From Gemmatimonadota bacterium (GTDB lineage: Bacteria > Gemmatimonadota > Gemmatimonadetes > Gemmatimonadales > GWC2-71-9), in assembly GCA_016720805.1 (NCBI GenBank), contig JADKJZ010000009.1, positions 62,001 through 126,000 on the forward strand: 64,000 nt of DNA. Reading direction: 5' to 3'. Positions within the stretch are counted from its first letter, which is position 1. The number at the start of each line of letters is the position of its first letter. The notes under the pieces are model-generated. The model made no database searches, was not told the origin of the DNA, and saw nothing but the letters and a program-made list of their open reading frames with translations. Below are positions 8,285-20,016 of the stretch, piece after piece. Position numbers and translations under genes: made by a program.

Positions 8285-9349
8285 CTACCGGTCGGGCCGA
8301 GCCGACACCACACGTCCCTCGAGCTCCGTGCCCCCGACCCGCTGCCGCCCCGACAAGGTGGGCGACCAGACCCGCCACCGGTTGACGTACCAGATCCCTC
8401 CCGGCTCGCGATCGAAGTCGAGGACCCCGCCAATGCCTCCGGGAGTGACCCCGGCAAGGGCCGCCGGCAGGTACGCGAAGCGGAATCGGAGCTGACGCGG
8501 CGCCAGGTCGGTCGCGTTGACCACGAGTTCCCCGGCAATATCTCCCACCTGGGAGCGCCGTCGGGGTGCGAAGCGCAGAATCAGGGAATCCGCCGACGGG
8601 GTGGGTCGGTCCATGGAGAAGCAGTGGGTCTCCAGGAACCACGGGGAGAAGAGCACCGTGGGATCCGGGCCGTACAGCGTCCAGCTCCCCTGGCCGTCTT
8701 CCCACCGCTCGACCGCGAAGCCAAGGCGCTTCAGCGAGTCGACGGAGAGACTGTGGACCGGCCAGTTGGTGATCGGCCGGTGCAGCGTGTCGGCGATGGT
8801 GTCGAGCGTGCGGGCCGGATTGGCGCGGCGCTGCCGCGCCGTGACGCCCCGAACCGTGCGCTCGATAACCTGGGTCTCGAAGGTAATTTCGCCGTGCGCG
8901 ACCGCCTGCTCGACCACCGTGAGCGCGCCGCCGAAGGCCGTGAGCAGTTCGGCAAAGGCGGCGCGATCCGTGCCGGCGTTCACGCAACTGCCGCCTGCGA
9001 ACTTGACCACATCCGGCAGCGTGAAGAGTTGTCGCTCGAGCGACAGGTCGGGGAGGGTGCGAACGGCAAGCTCGACGTCGACCGAGTCGCGAGTCCCCGG
9101 CCGGAAGCCGATCGCGCGCATCGTCAAACGGTAGCGTCCGCCGGTGGAGAGGGGCACGAGGAAGCCGCCGGTCGCCGACGTGACGACCCGCTTGGTGAGA
9201 TAGCCATCGGCGTCGCGGACCTCGACGATCGCCCCGGACACCGGGCGACCAGTTCCTGCCTCGACGACCTTCCCCCGAATCGCCTGGGCAGGCAATCCGA
9301 TCGCGGCGCCCATCAGGAGGGCGCCGAGCAGGGCGAGGCGCCGGCTCAT
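8285..9349 (-). CDS. Secreted carboxypeptidase-regulatory-like domain protein
   Basis: A 354-residue protein. A signal peptide ends in LPAQA near residue 22. A CarboxypepD_reg/Ig-like domain covers about residues 23-100 (RGKVVEAGTGRPVSGAIVEV), the same fold that precedes plugs in TonB receptors, but no plug or barrel follows. The remaining 250 residues are a predicted beta-rich domain of unknown function. The ATG at 9349 is coupled to the zinc-ribbon gene stop as TGATG. It is probably periplasmic or on the outer surface. No catalytic motif is visible. Confidence 0.72.
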   Translation of the reverse strand: MSRRLALLGALLMGAAIGLPAQAIRGKVVEAGTGRPVSGAIVEVRDADGYLTKRVVTSATGGFLVPLSTGGRYRLTMRAIGFRPGTRDSVDVELAVRTLPDLSLERQLFTLPDVVKFAGGSCVNAGTDRAAFAELLTAFGGALTVVEQAVAHGEITFETQVIERTVRGVTARQRRANPARTLDTIADTLHRPITNWPVHSLSVDSLKRLGFAVERWEDGQGSWTLYGPDPTVLFSPWFLETHCFSMDRPTPSADSLILRFAPRRRSQVGDIAGELVVNATDLAPRQLRFRFAYLPAALAGVTPGGIGGVLDFDREPGGIWYVNRWRVWSPTLSGRQRVGGTELEGRVVSARPDR

Positions 9350-10352
9350 CACCCCACGTTCAATTCCGCCCCGCACTTCTCGCAGTACCACTCGGAGGCG
9401 GTGTTCATCGCGCCGCACTCGCTGCAGCGCAGGGTCCGACCCGAGGTGACTGTCACCGGCTCGGGCGGCGGGCCGGAGACCACAATGTCCTCGTCGAACA
9501 TCGGGCGGGGCGACACGGAGCGGGAGCGGGGGTGGGCGTCGGAACGGACCGCGCCGGCTCGGCCACGGGGGTGAAACGCGCGGGGATCTCGGCCGGCATC
9601 CCGAACGACGGGATGACCCGTTCCTGTTCCGGCGGCATCCCTGTGCCAGGCCGGAAGGAGAGCGGACCGCGGTCGGACGCGGGCGGCGCCTCCGGCATAA
9701 CGGCTTCATCGACCAACTCGACGGCTTCCTCAGTCAACTCGCCCGGATCGTCGAAGATCGCCAGCAGCTGCTCATCGATCTGATCGTCGACCAACTCGAC
9801 TTCGTCGAGGTTGACGACATCCTGCACGGCCTCCGGCGGGGTGGGGGCGGCTTCTCGAACCGGCTCGACCCCCATCGACGTGGCTGACGCGACGGCGCCA
9901 CTCGCCTCGACGTGTCGGGCGGGCGCGATGATCAGCGAGAGGACCTCCTCGAGCCGACCGGCACGTTCGGCCACGGCGTCGAGTGCCTGTTCGTGCCGGG
10001 CGACGTCCGCGGCATGTCGATCGCGTTCGGTCTCGAAGAACCCCTGATCGTATTCGCCGACCAGGTGGCGAAGTTGAGCTTCCGCGAGCGCTTCGCTGGC
10101 GGCGTTGGCCCGCTCGGCATGCGCCTCCTGCTCGGCACGATCCTCGGCGAGCTTTGCGGCAATGGCGTCGCCGTGGCCCTGCAGCCGCTCGATCACGCCG
10201 TTCAGCCGGCCCTGGTAGTCCTGGCGCACGCGATCCCGGACGGCAGGCGGGACGCTGGACCCCGCCGCGTCGATCCGCGCGAGCCACCCCGTGACGGCAT
10301 CGCGCTCGGCGAGGAGCACTTCAACATCGGCAAGGTTTGGCTGCTTCGTCAT
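9349..10352 (-). CDS. Coiled-coil protein with C-terminal zinc ribbon (frame broken by one base)
   Basis: From ATG 10352 the protein has about 130 residues of charged heptad-type helix, then an acidic Pro-rich linker. The frame then drifts into a non-homologous tail ending at 9453. In the neighbouring frame the sequence continues as a clear zinc ribbon, RCSECGAMNTASEWYCEKCG (two CxxC pairs), and stops at 9349-9351. Adding one base near 9514-9518 joins them into a 334-residue protein whose stop overlaps the next ATG. Zinc-ribbon plus coiled-coil proteins are often scaffolds or sensors, but the function here is unknown. The single-base fault looks like an indel error. Confidence 0.7.
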
Positions 10353-10482
10353 GGGGCGCCGGGGGTTGCAGGTGATTCGTGAAAACTAGTGCTGGCCCGG
10401 GATTCCGGAAACGGGACACTCGGTGGAAGTATCGACCGCTGCCGCCCGACCTCGAGGTCGTCCCGGCACTCGCTCGATGGCA

Positions 10483-11765
10483 TCACTGCCCCGAAAACAC
10501 GATCCGGCCACCGACCACCGTCCGCTTGACCACACCGGGCATCGTCTCGCCAGCCCACGGCGTGTTGCGCGACCGGGAGCGGATCCGCGCCGGATCGACG
10601 ACCCACTCCGCAGACGGATCGAACGCCACGATGTCGGCGACGCCGCCAACGCGCAGCGTGCCCCCGGGAAGATGCCAGAGACGGGCGGGCGCGCAACTCA
10701 TCCGCTCAATCAATGTCCCCAGCGACAGCACCCCGCCGTTGACCAACTCGCGGAGGCCGAGCGAGAGCGCGGTCTCGAGCCCGATGATCCCGTTGGGGGC
10801 GTCATCGAACTCGCGCTCCTTGGCATCGTAGGTGTGCGGCGCGTGGTCGGTCGCGATGCAATCGATGGTGCCGTCGGCGAGCGCGGCGCGAATGGCCGCG
10901 CGATCGGCATCCTCGCGGAGCGGCGGATTCATCTTCGCATTGGTGTCGTAGTCGCCGACGCGTTCATGGGTCAGCGTGTAGTGATGCGGCGCCGCTTCGG
11001 CGGTGACCGACAGTCCCTGCTCCTTGGCGCGGCGAATGAGATCGACCGACCCACGCGTGCTCATGTGGCAGAGGTGGACGTGCCCCCCCGTGAGCGCCGC
11101 GAGGATGCAATCGCGCGCCACGTGGATCTCCTCGGCCGCTGCGGGAATTCCCTTGAGGCCGAGGCGGGTGGAGATGATCCCCTCGTGCATCGCGCCACCG
11201 TGCGCCAGGGGCGTGTCCTCGCAGTGATCCGCCACCGGAATGCCGAAGGTGCGCGCGTACTCCAGGGCGGTGCGCATCAACTGCGACGACATCACCGGAT
11301 GGCCGTCATCGCTGACAGCGACCGCGCCAGCCGCGACCATCTCCCCGAACTCCGCGAGGCGTTCACCCTTCTGCCCCACCGAGATGCAGCCGATCGGGAA
11401 GACGCGCGCCAGGCCGGCGGCCTCGCCGCGCGACTTCACGAAGCCGACGGCCGACTGGTTGTCGATCACCGGATCGGTATTGGGCATGGCGCAGATCCCG
11501 GTGAAGCCCCCCGCGACGGCGCTGGCGGCACCGGTCGCGATCGTCTCGCGATCCTCCTGCCCTGGCTCGCGCAGGTGCACGTGCACGTCGATCAGGCCAG
11601 GCGCGACCACCCAGCCGGCGGCGTCGATCACCTGTGCGCCGTCCGGGGTGCCGACGTCACGGCCGATGGCGGCAATGCGCCCGTCGAGGACCAGCAGGTG
11701 CGTGACCTCGTCGAGGCCCTGGGACGGATCCACGACGCGACCGCCGCGGAAGAGGATCGGAGCGG

Positions 11766-11769
<4 letters not shown>
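10483..11769 (-). CDS. pyrC: Dihydroorotase
   Basis: A 428-residue amidohydrolase that catalyses the third step of pyrimidine synthesis, cyclising carbamoyl-aspartate. The metal-binding HVHLREPGQ (about residues 61-69) and the later ATDHAPH mark a class I dihydroorotase. The first residues ([15 protein letters not shown]) fit the family when ATG 11769 is used, and this ATG overlaps the pyrB stop (ATGA). It is the last gene of the pyrR-pyrB-pyrC operon. Residues 230-240 keep the conserved histidine region ([10 protein letters not shown]). Confidence 0.95.
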
Positions 11770-12721
<952 letters not shown>

Positions 12722-12725
<4 letters not shown>

Positions 12726-13267
12726 GCCGACCCTCCGCGCACGAGCTCGACCCCATCGCTGCCATCGCGCTCCTGCACCGAGACCTTCACGTGATCGTGG
12801 GCCGTCGTCGTCACCGTCACGCCCACCACGTCGGCGGCGATCGGCAACTCGCGTCCGCCGCGGTCGACCAGGACCGCGAGCAGGATGCGCCGCGGCCGAC
12901 CGAAGTCGGCGATCTCGTCGAGGGCCGCCCGGATGGTGCGGCCGGTGTAGAGGACGTCGTCGACAATCACGACCGTGGCGCCATCGATGGCCTGCGGCAG
13001 TCGTGTCTCGTGCACCACCGGGCGCTGCCCGATGGCTTGCAGGTCGTCGCGATAGAGCGTGATGCCGAGCGAGCCGCGGAGCAGCGGTCGATGGAGCTGG
13101 GCTTCGAGGAGGGGGGCGAGACGCTCGGCGAGTTCGACGCCACGGCGTTGGATGCCGATGAGGGCCACGCTCGGGGCGTCGGCGGTCCGTTCGACCAGTT
13201 CCGAGGCCATCCGCGCGAGCACACGTCCCATGGCCGGGGCGTCGAGAAGGCGGGATGAGGTGGGCAT
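12722..13267 (-). CDS. pyrR: Bifunctional pyr operon regulator/uracil phosphoribosyltransferase
   Basis: A 181-residue PRTase-fold protein. The PRPP loop [19 protein letters not shown] lies near residues 97-115, and [14 protein letters not shown] near residues 37-50 matches PyrR. In known systems PyrR binds the pyr mRNA leader when UMP is high and lowers expression, and it has weak UPRTase activity. It is the first gene of pyrRBC. A perfect hairpin lies directly before its ATG (13271-13290). Confidence 0.92.
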
Positions 13268-13270
13268 CGG

Positions 13271-13290
13271 AGGCGGAAGATAATCCGCCT
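13271..13290 (-). promoter_or_regulatory. Hairpin just before pyrR start
   Basis: AGGCGGA (13284-13290 read on the minus strand) pairs with TCCGCCT (13271-13277) around a 6-base loop, ending three bases before the pyrR ATG. Folding would cover the region where the ribosome binds. It may be a translational control element, possibly a PyrR target, but it does not match a known PyrR loop well. Confidence 0.35.
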
Positions 13291-13308
13291 ACCCGTCGCC
13301 GACCACGC

Positions 13309-14685
<1,377 letters not shown>

Positions 14686-14717
14686 TCATGATAACCCGAT
14701 GCGCTGCGATGCCGAGG

Positions 14718-15317
14718 CTAGCCGAGTCGCTCGAGCGCTGCGAGCTCCCGTCGTCGCGCGGTAGGGGCCCATGCGTGCATCCCGATCGGCATCAAGCCCG
14801 CCTCGCCGAAGAGACGTCGATAGGTGCTGGCGCGCCGCGGCTGGAAGCCGTGATGGTCCCCTTCGCTGGCGTCATCGCGCGTGAAGGTCGGCAGGAACGC
14901 CACGCCACCGATCAGCGGCACCATGGCCGCGAGGGACCGCCGCAGGACCGGCGTCGGGAGATAGTGGAGGACATCGGCCGCGACGACGAGATCGAAGGGG
15001 CCATCGAGGCCGAGCTGGTCGAGCGTCTCCAGCGTCCCGAGGCGCAGGTTGCGGCGGCGGCCGTGGCGGGCGACCGCCCACTCGCTGCTGTCGACACCGG
15101 CATAGCGCGCATGCGGCCGGAGGCGGTGCAGGAGCGGTTGCCACCGCCCCTCCCCCGCCCCCGCATCGAGCACCGACCGGATCGGTCGGCAGAGCAGTTG
15201 TTCGGACACCGCCACGGCAAAGGTCACCTGACGGGCCAGATCGGCCCGTGACCCGACGCTGTGCGCCGGGTCACGGTACCACCGATCGAAATACGCCTGG
15301 TCGTAGCGCTTCGGCAC
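14718..15317 (-). CDS. Class I SAM-dependent methyltransferase
   Basis: A 199-residue Rossmann-fold protein. SAM motif I is VLDAGAGEGRW (about residues 49-59); an acidic residue ending strand 2 (YAGVDSSEW) and motif IV (DLVVAADVLHYL) follow. The short length and lack of extra domains suggest a small-molecule or generic methyltransferase; the substrate is unknown. The ATG lies 2 bases after the stop of the sortilin-type protein gene, so the two are probably co-transcribed. Confidence 0.85.
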   Translation of the reverse strand: MPKRYDQAYFDRWYRDPAHSVGSRADLARQVTFAVAVSEQLLCRPIRSVLDAGAGEGRWQPLLHRLRPHARYAGVDSSEWAVARHGRRRNLRLGTLETLDQLGLDGPFDLVVAADVLHYLPTPVLRRSLAAMVPLIGGVAFLPTFTRDDASEGDHHGFQPRRASTYRRLFGEAGLMPIGMHAWAPTARRRELAALERLG

Positions 15318-15319
15318 GA

Positions 15320-18300
15320 CTACTTGCGCCGACCGCCACCACCCTCCTCGTGATCATCGTCGTCCTGGCCCTGCAGCTGGAACGGGTTGCCGCTGAACAT
15401 GCTGGCGGTGCGCTCCACCCGAAGTACCTGCTTCGAGATGGTCCCACCCACGCGGACAATCACCAGATAGTCGCCCGGCTGGGCGGCGCCGCCACGGCCA
15501 CCGAAGCCGCCACCGCCGCCTCCACCAAAGCCCTGTGCGGCACCCGGCAACGTGACCAAGCCGGCGACCGTGCGGGCCAGCGCGCTGTCCGCCCCGGCGG
15601 CCTGGGCCAGCAGACCGGCGGCACCACCTGCGCCACGTCCGCCGCCACCACCACCACCACCGCCGCCGCCCTCACCCGGACGCTCGACCCACGCTGGCGC
15701 CTGTCCGCCGCCCGCGGCACCACGGCCACCGCCGCCACCCTGACCGCGTCCACCGGCGCCCGGGAAAGCCCCCGCGGGATTCTCGATCAACTTGCGAACC
15801 CGCGCGAGCGCGGCGGTATCCGCCCCCGCCTTCTTGAGCGAATCGAACACCGTGTTCCGACGCTTGATCGTGAGCAGCGAGTCACGACGCTGCGACGGGG
15901 TCTGCGCTCGCGGCGCGGCCGGCGGCGGGGTGATCTGGAAGCCCCAGGTCACCCGGTGCAACCCGACGGCCCCCGGACCGGTGAGCCGACTGACCGTGTC
16001 GCCCGCCGCGTTGACGATCAGGATCGACGCGGACGAGGCCGCGCCGGCGGCCGAGACGCGGTAGCTGATCTCGGCCCCGTAGGCGGGTGAATTGGCCCGG
16101 AAGAGGGCCTGTCCGGTCGACTCGCCGTTCATCGGCGCCTGGGTGTATTGCACCGCCGTCTTCGGCTTGAACTGCGCGACGGCCAGCGCCATCACGCTGT
16201 CGCTCATCTGCGGGAGCGGCGTGACATCGACGATCCAGATGGAGCGGCCGTGAGTGCCGGCGATCAGCTCGCGATCGCGCGGATGGATCTTGAGATCATG
16301 CACCGGCACGGTCGGCAGGCCGTTCATGAACTTCTGCCAGGATCCGCCCTTGTTCAGCGACAGGTACGCCCCGACGTCGGTGCCGACATACAGCACGTTC
16401 GGATTCGCCGGGTCCTCGCGCACGACGTGCGCGAAGTCGACGCCGCCGGTCGGGAGGTTGGCGACGATCGACTTGAAGGTCTTGCCGTAGTCGCGGGTCA
16501 TGTAGACGTACGGCGTGAAGTCGCCGGTGCGATGCCCGTCGAAGGTGATGTAGACCGTGTTCGTGTCGGCGTACGACGGCTCAATGCGCGAGACGTACGT
16601 CCCGGCCGGCACACCAGGGAAGCGGCCCGTGAGTTCCTCCCACGAGGCGCCGTCGTTTCGCGTGAGCCAGACGCGGCCGTCGTCGGTGCCGGCGTACAGC
16701 AGCCCCGGCCGGACATACGACTCGGCCAGCGAGACGATCGTCCCGAACGTCTCGGCGCCGGTGGCGTCGGTGGTGATGCCGCCCGTCGTGCGCGTCGACA
16801 CGCGGATCTTCATCGTGTCGGCGTAGCTGAGGTCGGGCGAGATCGGATACATGTCGTCGCCGCGCTCGACCGACTTCATCACCCGGTTCGACCCGGCGTA
16901 GAAGGTCTTGCTGTTGTGCGGCGAGATGAAGAAGGGCGTGTTCCAGTTCCAGCGCAGCGTGAGCGCGGCCGAGTCCGCGGCGATCATCGCGGTGATCTCG
17001 GCGATCCGCTTCTTCGTGGCGGGGGTCGCTGCCGTCGGGCTCTCCTCGAGCACCGCGATCGTGTCACGCCACGCATTGGCGCGGGCACGCCACGTCGGCT
17101 TCGGGAGGTTCGAGCTTTCGCCGGTCAGCAGGTTGGTGCGGCTCATGGCGCCGCCCTGCGACTCACCGTAGATCACGTTCGGATCGGTCGGGTCCTGGGC
17201 CGTCACGAAGCCGTCGCCACCATTGAAGGTGAACCACATCGAGTTGGTGATCGGGCCCTGCTGGCGCCGGCTCGGGCCGCACCAGGCGCCGTTGTCCTGC
17301 AGGCCGCCGCAGACGTTGTACGGCGTCGCGAAGTCGAAGGACACGGCGTAGAACTGGCCGATGGCGAACGAGTTCGGGAACCACCAGTTGCCGCCCTTGT
17401 CGAAGGAGATCCCGATCCCGCCGTCGTTGCCGACGACCATCCGGTTCTCGTCGTTCGGATCGAGCCACATCGCGTGGTGGTCGACATGGAGACCGACCGT
17501 GGTCTGCCGGACCGTCTTGCCGCCGTCGGTCGAGAAGTTGACCGGCGTGGACGACCAGTAGACGCGATCCGGATTCTTCACATCGACGCGGACCTGCGAA
17601 TAGTAGAACGGCCGCGTGTTGTTGTTGGCCATCTTGGTCCAAGTCGCGCCGCCATCGGCCGAGCGGTAGAGGCCCGACGGCGAAACCGCCGGCGTGCCGA
17701 CTCCCGTCTTCCCCTTCGGATTCGCCACGGTGTCGGCCTCGACCAGCGCATACATGATCCTGGCATTGCTCGGCGCGATGGCCAGGCCGATGCGGCCCTT
17801 CATCGTCTCGGGGAAGCCGCCGCCCTTGACCTCGGTCCAGGTCTCGCCCGCATCGGTGCTCTTCCAGAGCGCGCTGCCGGGGCCGCCGCTCTTCAGGAAA
17901 TAGGGGCCGCGCACGCGCTCGTAGCTGGAGGCGAAGAGGACGTTCGGGTTGGTCGGATCCATCGCAACATCGATGAAGCCGGCCTTGTCGCTGATGAACT
18001 TCACCAGGCGCCACGTCGCCCCGCCATCGGTCGTCTTGTAGAGGCCGCGCTCGGGGTTGCTGTTCCAGATGGCGCCCAGCGCGGCGACGTACACGATCTG
18101 CGGATTGGTCGGGTGCACGATGATGCGCGCGATCGTCTGCGTCTTCTCGAGCCCCATCAACTTCCAGGTGAGGCCACCGTCCATCGACTTGTAGATGCCC
18201 TGCCCCGGTGAGACGGAGTTGCGGGAGTCATCTTCGCCCGTCCCCGCCCAGATCTGCATCGTGTCGCTCGGCGCGATCGCGAGGTCGCCCATCGAGACGA

Positions 18301-18574
18301 CGCGTTCGTTGGTGAAGAGCGGGCGGAAGGTCACGCCGCCATTCGTCGTCTTCCAGATGCCACCCGCCGCCGCCGCGACGAAGAAGGTGCGCGACGGTGA
18401 CGGAATCCCCTCGACGTCGGTGACCCGGCCCTGCATGTTGGCCGGGCCGATCTCACGCCAGCGGAAGGCGTTGAGCGTGGCGGAGTCGAGGGGGGTCGAG
18501 AGCTGGGCAGACAAGGGGGCCACGGCGCCGAGGAGCAGGCACGTGGCGGCAGCGCGGACGTAGGCACGTCGCAT
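15320..18574 (-). CDS. Sortilin/VPS10-type BNR-repeat secreted protein
   Basis: A 1084-residue exported protein with an Ala-rich signal peptide ending SAQ near residue 24. It carries many Asp-box/BNR repeats (KTTNGGVTF, KSMDGGLTW, KTTDGGATW, KSTDAGETW) that form two beta-propellers, as in the WD40/YVTN/BNR-like and VPS10 families common in Gemmatimonadota and Acidobacteria. A predicted beta-sandwich follows the propellers. A long Gly/Arg-rich low-complexity stretch occupies about residues 940-1010, and the C-terminus is acidic (DDDDHEEGG). No sialidase catalytic residues were recognised. It is probably a surface or periplasmic binding or processing protein of unknown ligand. Confidence 0.83.
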   Translation of the reverse strand: MRRAYVRAAATCLLLGAVAPLSAQLSTPLDSATLNAFRWREIGPANMQGRVTDVEGIPSPSRTFFVAAAAGGIWKTTNGGVTFRPLFTNERVVSMGDLAIAPSDTMQIWAGTGEDDSRNSVSPGQGIYKSMDGGLTWKLMGLEKTQTIARIIVHPTNPQIVYVAALGAIWNSNPERGLYKTTDGGATWRLVKFISDKAGFIDVAMDPTNPNVLFASSYERVRGPYFLKSGGPGSALWKSTDAGETWTEVKGGGFPETMKGRIGLAIAPSNARIMYALVEADTVANPKGKTGVGTPAVSPSGLYRSADGGATWTKMANNNTRPFYYSQVRVDVKNPDRVYWSSTPVNFSTDGGKTVRQTTVGLHVDHHAMWLDPNDENRMVVGNDGGIGISFDKGGNWWFPNSFAIGQFYAVSFDFATPYNVCGGLQDNGAWCGPSRRQQGPITNSMWFTFNGGDGFVTAQDPTDPNVIYGESQGGAMSRTNLLTGESSNLPKPTWRARANAWRDTIAVLEESPTAATPATKKRIAEITAMIAADSAALTLRWNWNTPFFISPHNSKTFYAGSNRVMKSVERGDDMYPISPDLSYADTMKIRVSTRTTGGITTDATGAETFGTIVSLAESYVRPGLLYAGTDDGRVWLTRNDGASWEELTGRFPGVPAGTYVSRIEPSYADTNTVYITFDGHRTGDFTPYVYMTRDYGKTFKSIVANLPTGGVDFAHVVREDPANPNVLYVGTDVGAYLSLNKGGSWQKFMNGLPTVPVHDLKIHPRDRELIAGTHGRSIWIVDVTPLPQMSDSVMALAVAQFKPKTAVQYTQAPMNGESTGQALFRANSPAYGAEISYRVSAAGAASSASILIVNAAGDTVSRLTGPGAVGLHRVTWGFQITPPPAAPRAQTPSQRRDSLLTIKRRNTVFDSLKKAGADTAALARVRKLIENPAGAFPGAGGRGQGGGGGRGAAGGGQAPAWVERPGEGGGGGGGGGGGRGAGGAAGLLAQAAGADSALARTVAGLVTLPGAAQGFGGGGGGGFGGRGGAAQPGDYLVIVRVGGTISKQVLRVERTASMFSGNPFQLQGQDDDDHEEGGGGRRK

Positions 18575-18708
18575 CAGGCGGACTCGTTGCTGGAGGAAAA
18601 GCCGGGGGGACGCCGGTCACCCCCTTTACGGGGGAATCCTTCGAAAGGTTGACCTGCGAACCGCCGGATGGGAAGGGGTCGCCCGACCCACCGCCCATCC
18701 GACCCGAT

Positions 18709-20016
18709 TCACGGAAGCGTCGCCTCCCGAAGGACGACCGTCCCGCGCCCGATCGCGCGAATTCCTCGATGCGCCATGTGGCCACCCTTGGCGGCCGGGG
18801 CCGCGGTCGCAGCCGCGGGGGCCGAGGGCAACTCCGTCCAGGCCACCACCACGCGCCCACCGTGGATGGCCATCACCGGATTCGCGACGGAACGGCCCGG
18901 CTGACTGAGTGGCTGGGCCGGCCCGAAGCTCGCGCCATCCGCTCCCGTCCGTCGGAGCAGGATGGTAGGCGAGGCGGTCGTGCCGTCGTCCCACACCGCC
19001 AGCACGCCGCCCGCCGGTTGAGCCGCCAGTTGGACGTGCGCGGGCCGGGACGTCTCGGCCACGCCGAGCGCCACGGGTGCCCCGAAGGTCTCGGCGCGGT
19101 CCGCAGAACGGGCGTACCAGACGCCTGCCGCGCCGCTCTTCCCGGTCCACCACGCGACATGCAGCTGGCCCGTCGCGTCGACCATGATCGAGGGGCCCGC
19201 CCGAGGGCAGCCATCGAACGACCAGCCGTCGGCATGGACGCGGCGCGGCGATGACCAGGTCGATCCCCCATCGTCGGACCGCGCGACCACGATGTCACGC
19301 ATGTTGCCGTCATAGACATGCCGCCAGGCCAGATAGAGGGTCCCGTCCGGCGCACTTGCCAGCGCGGTCCGGCAGCACTCGCAGGTCTCGCCGCCGTCCA
19401 CCAGAGTCTCGCGGGCCCACGTGGCGCCGTGATCGGTCGAGTGCGTGACCCACACGCCGGCCTCACCGGCCGCGCCGCCAAGCCAGGACAGCACCAGGCC
19501 ACCCGAGGGCATCACGTGCAGCGCGTGGAAGGAGTGCGCGCCGAAGACGCCATCGTGACTGACGGTGATCGGCGCACTCCAGCGGGTTCCTCCGTCGACA
19601 GAGCGGATGTAGCGAATCGCCTCGAGTGGCTGCTTCGCGGCGGAGTCGTCCTTCACCACCACGTAGATGGCGTGCAGGGTCCCGTCGGCGCCGAACGCCA
19701 GCTTGGGCGGCGCCTCGCTGCGTCCCTCGATCGGACCGAGCGTGTCACGGATCTCCGTCGGTGCGCCATCGTCGAGGGCGACATAGAGCCGGCCATCGGT
19801 GCCGCCGGCTGGCGCGGACACCCACGCCGCGGCGCGGTGCCCTGACGGCGAGAAGGCCACCATCGGGCCGATGCCCACCGCGGTGGACGTGGTCACCTCG
19901 CGTGCCGCATCGAAGGCGAGCGGGGGCTCGCCTCCGACGCAACCCGCGAGCAGGACCGTCACGCCAATCGCGTGACGGATGGAGACCCAGCGGCTACCCG
20001 GCCGGTCAGAGGCCAT
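18709..20016 (-). CDS. BNR/sialidase-like beta-propeller lipoprotein with CxCC motif
   Basis: A 435-residue protein. A lipobox LLAGC places the lipidated Cys at about residue 26. Asp-box repeats (SVDGGTRWS, STDHGATWA, SDDGGSTWS) form a six-bladed propeller. Conserved cysteines (TCECCRT, residues 212-215, and FDGCPRAGP) are unusual for sialidases and could bind metal or form disulfides. It starts at an ATG inside the last codons of the upstream TonB receptor (11-base overlap), so the two are translated together. The arginine triad of true sialidases is not evident. The context suggests a receptor-associated periplasmic partner. Confidence 0.75.
   Translation of the reverse strand: MASDRPGSRWVSIRHAIGVTVLLAGCVGGEPPLAFDAAREVTTSTAVGIGPMVAFSPSGHRAAAWVSAPAGGTDGRLYVALDDGAPTEIRDTLGPIEGRSEAPPKLAFGADGTLHAIYVVVKDDSAAKQPLEAIRYIRSVDGGTRWSAPITVSHDGVFGAHSFHALHVMPSGGLVLSWLGGAAGEAGVWVTHSTDHGATWARETLVDGGETCECCRTALASAPDGTLYLAWRHVYDGNMRDIVVARSDDGGSTWSSPRRVHADGWSFDGCPRAGPSIMVDATGQLHVAWWTGKSGAAGVWYARSADRAETFGAPVALGVAETSRPAHVQLAAQPAGGVLAVWDDGTTASPTILLRRTGADGASFGPAQPLSQPGRSVANPVMAIHGGRVVVAWTELPSAPAAATAAPAAKGGHMAHRGIRAIGRGTVVLREATLP

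Noticed and set aside
16148..18211. Long plus-strand open frame (about 687 codons)
   Set aside because: It lies fully opposite the sortilin-type gene, is Arg/His/Asp-rich with no domain pattern, and arises from high-GC codon bias on the other strand.
18620..18634. CCCCC-TTTAC-GGGGG hairpin between the propeller genes
   Set aside because: The stem is only five bases and no T tract follows on either strand, so a terminator or regulatory role is not supported.
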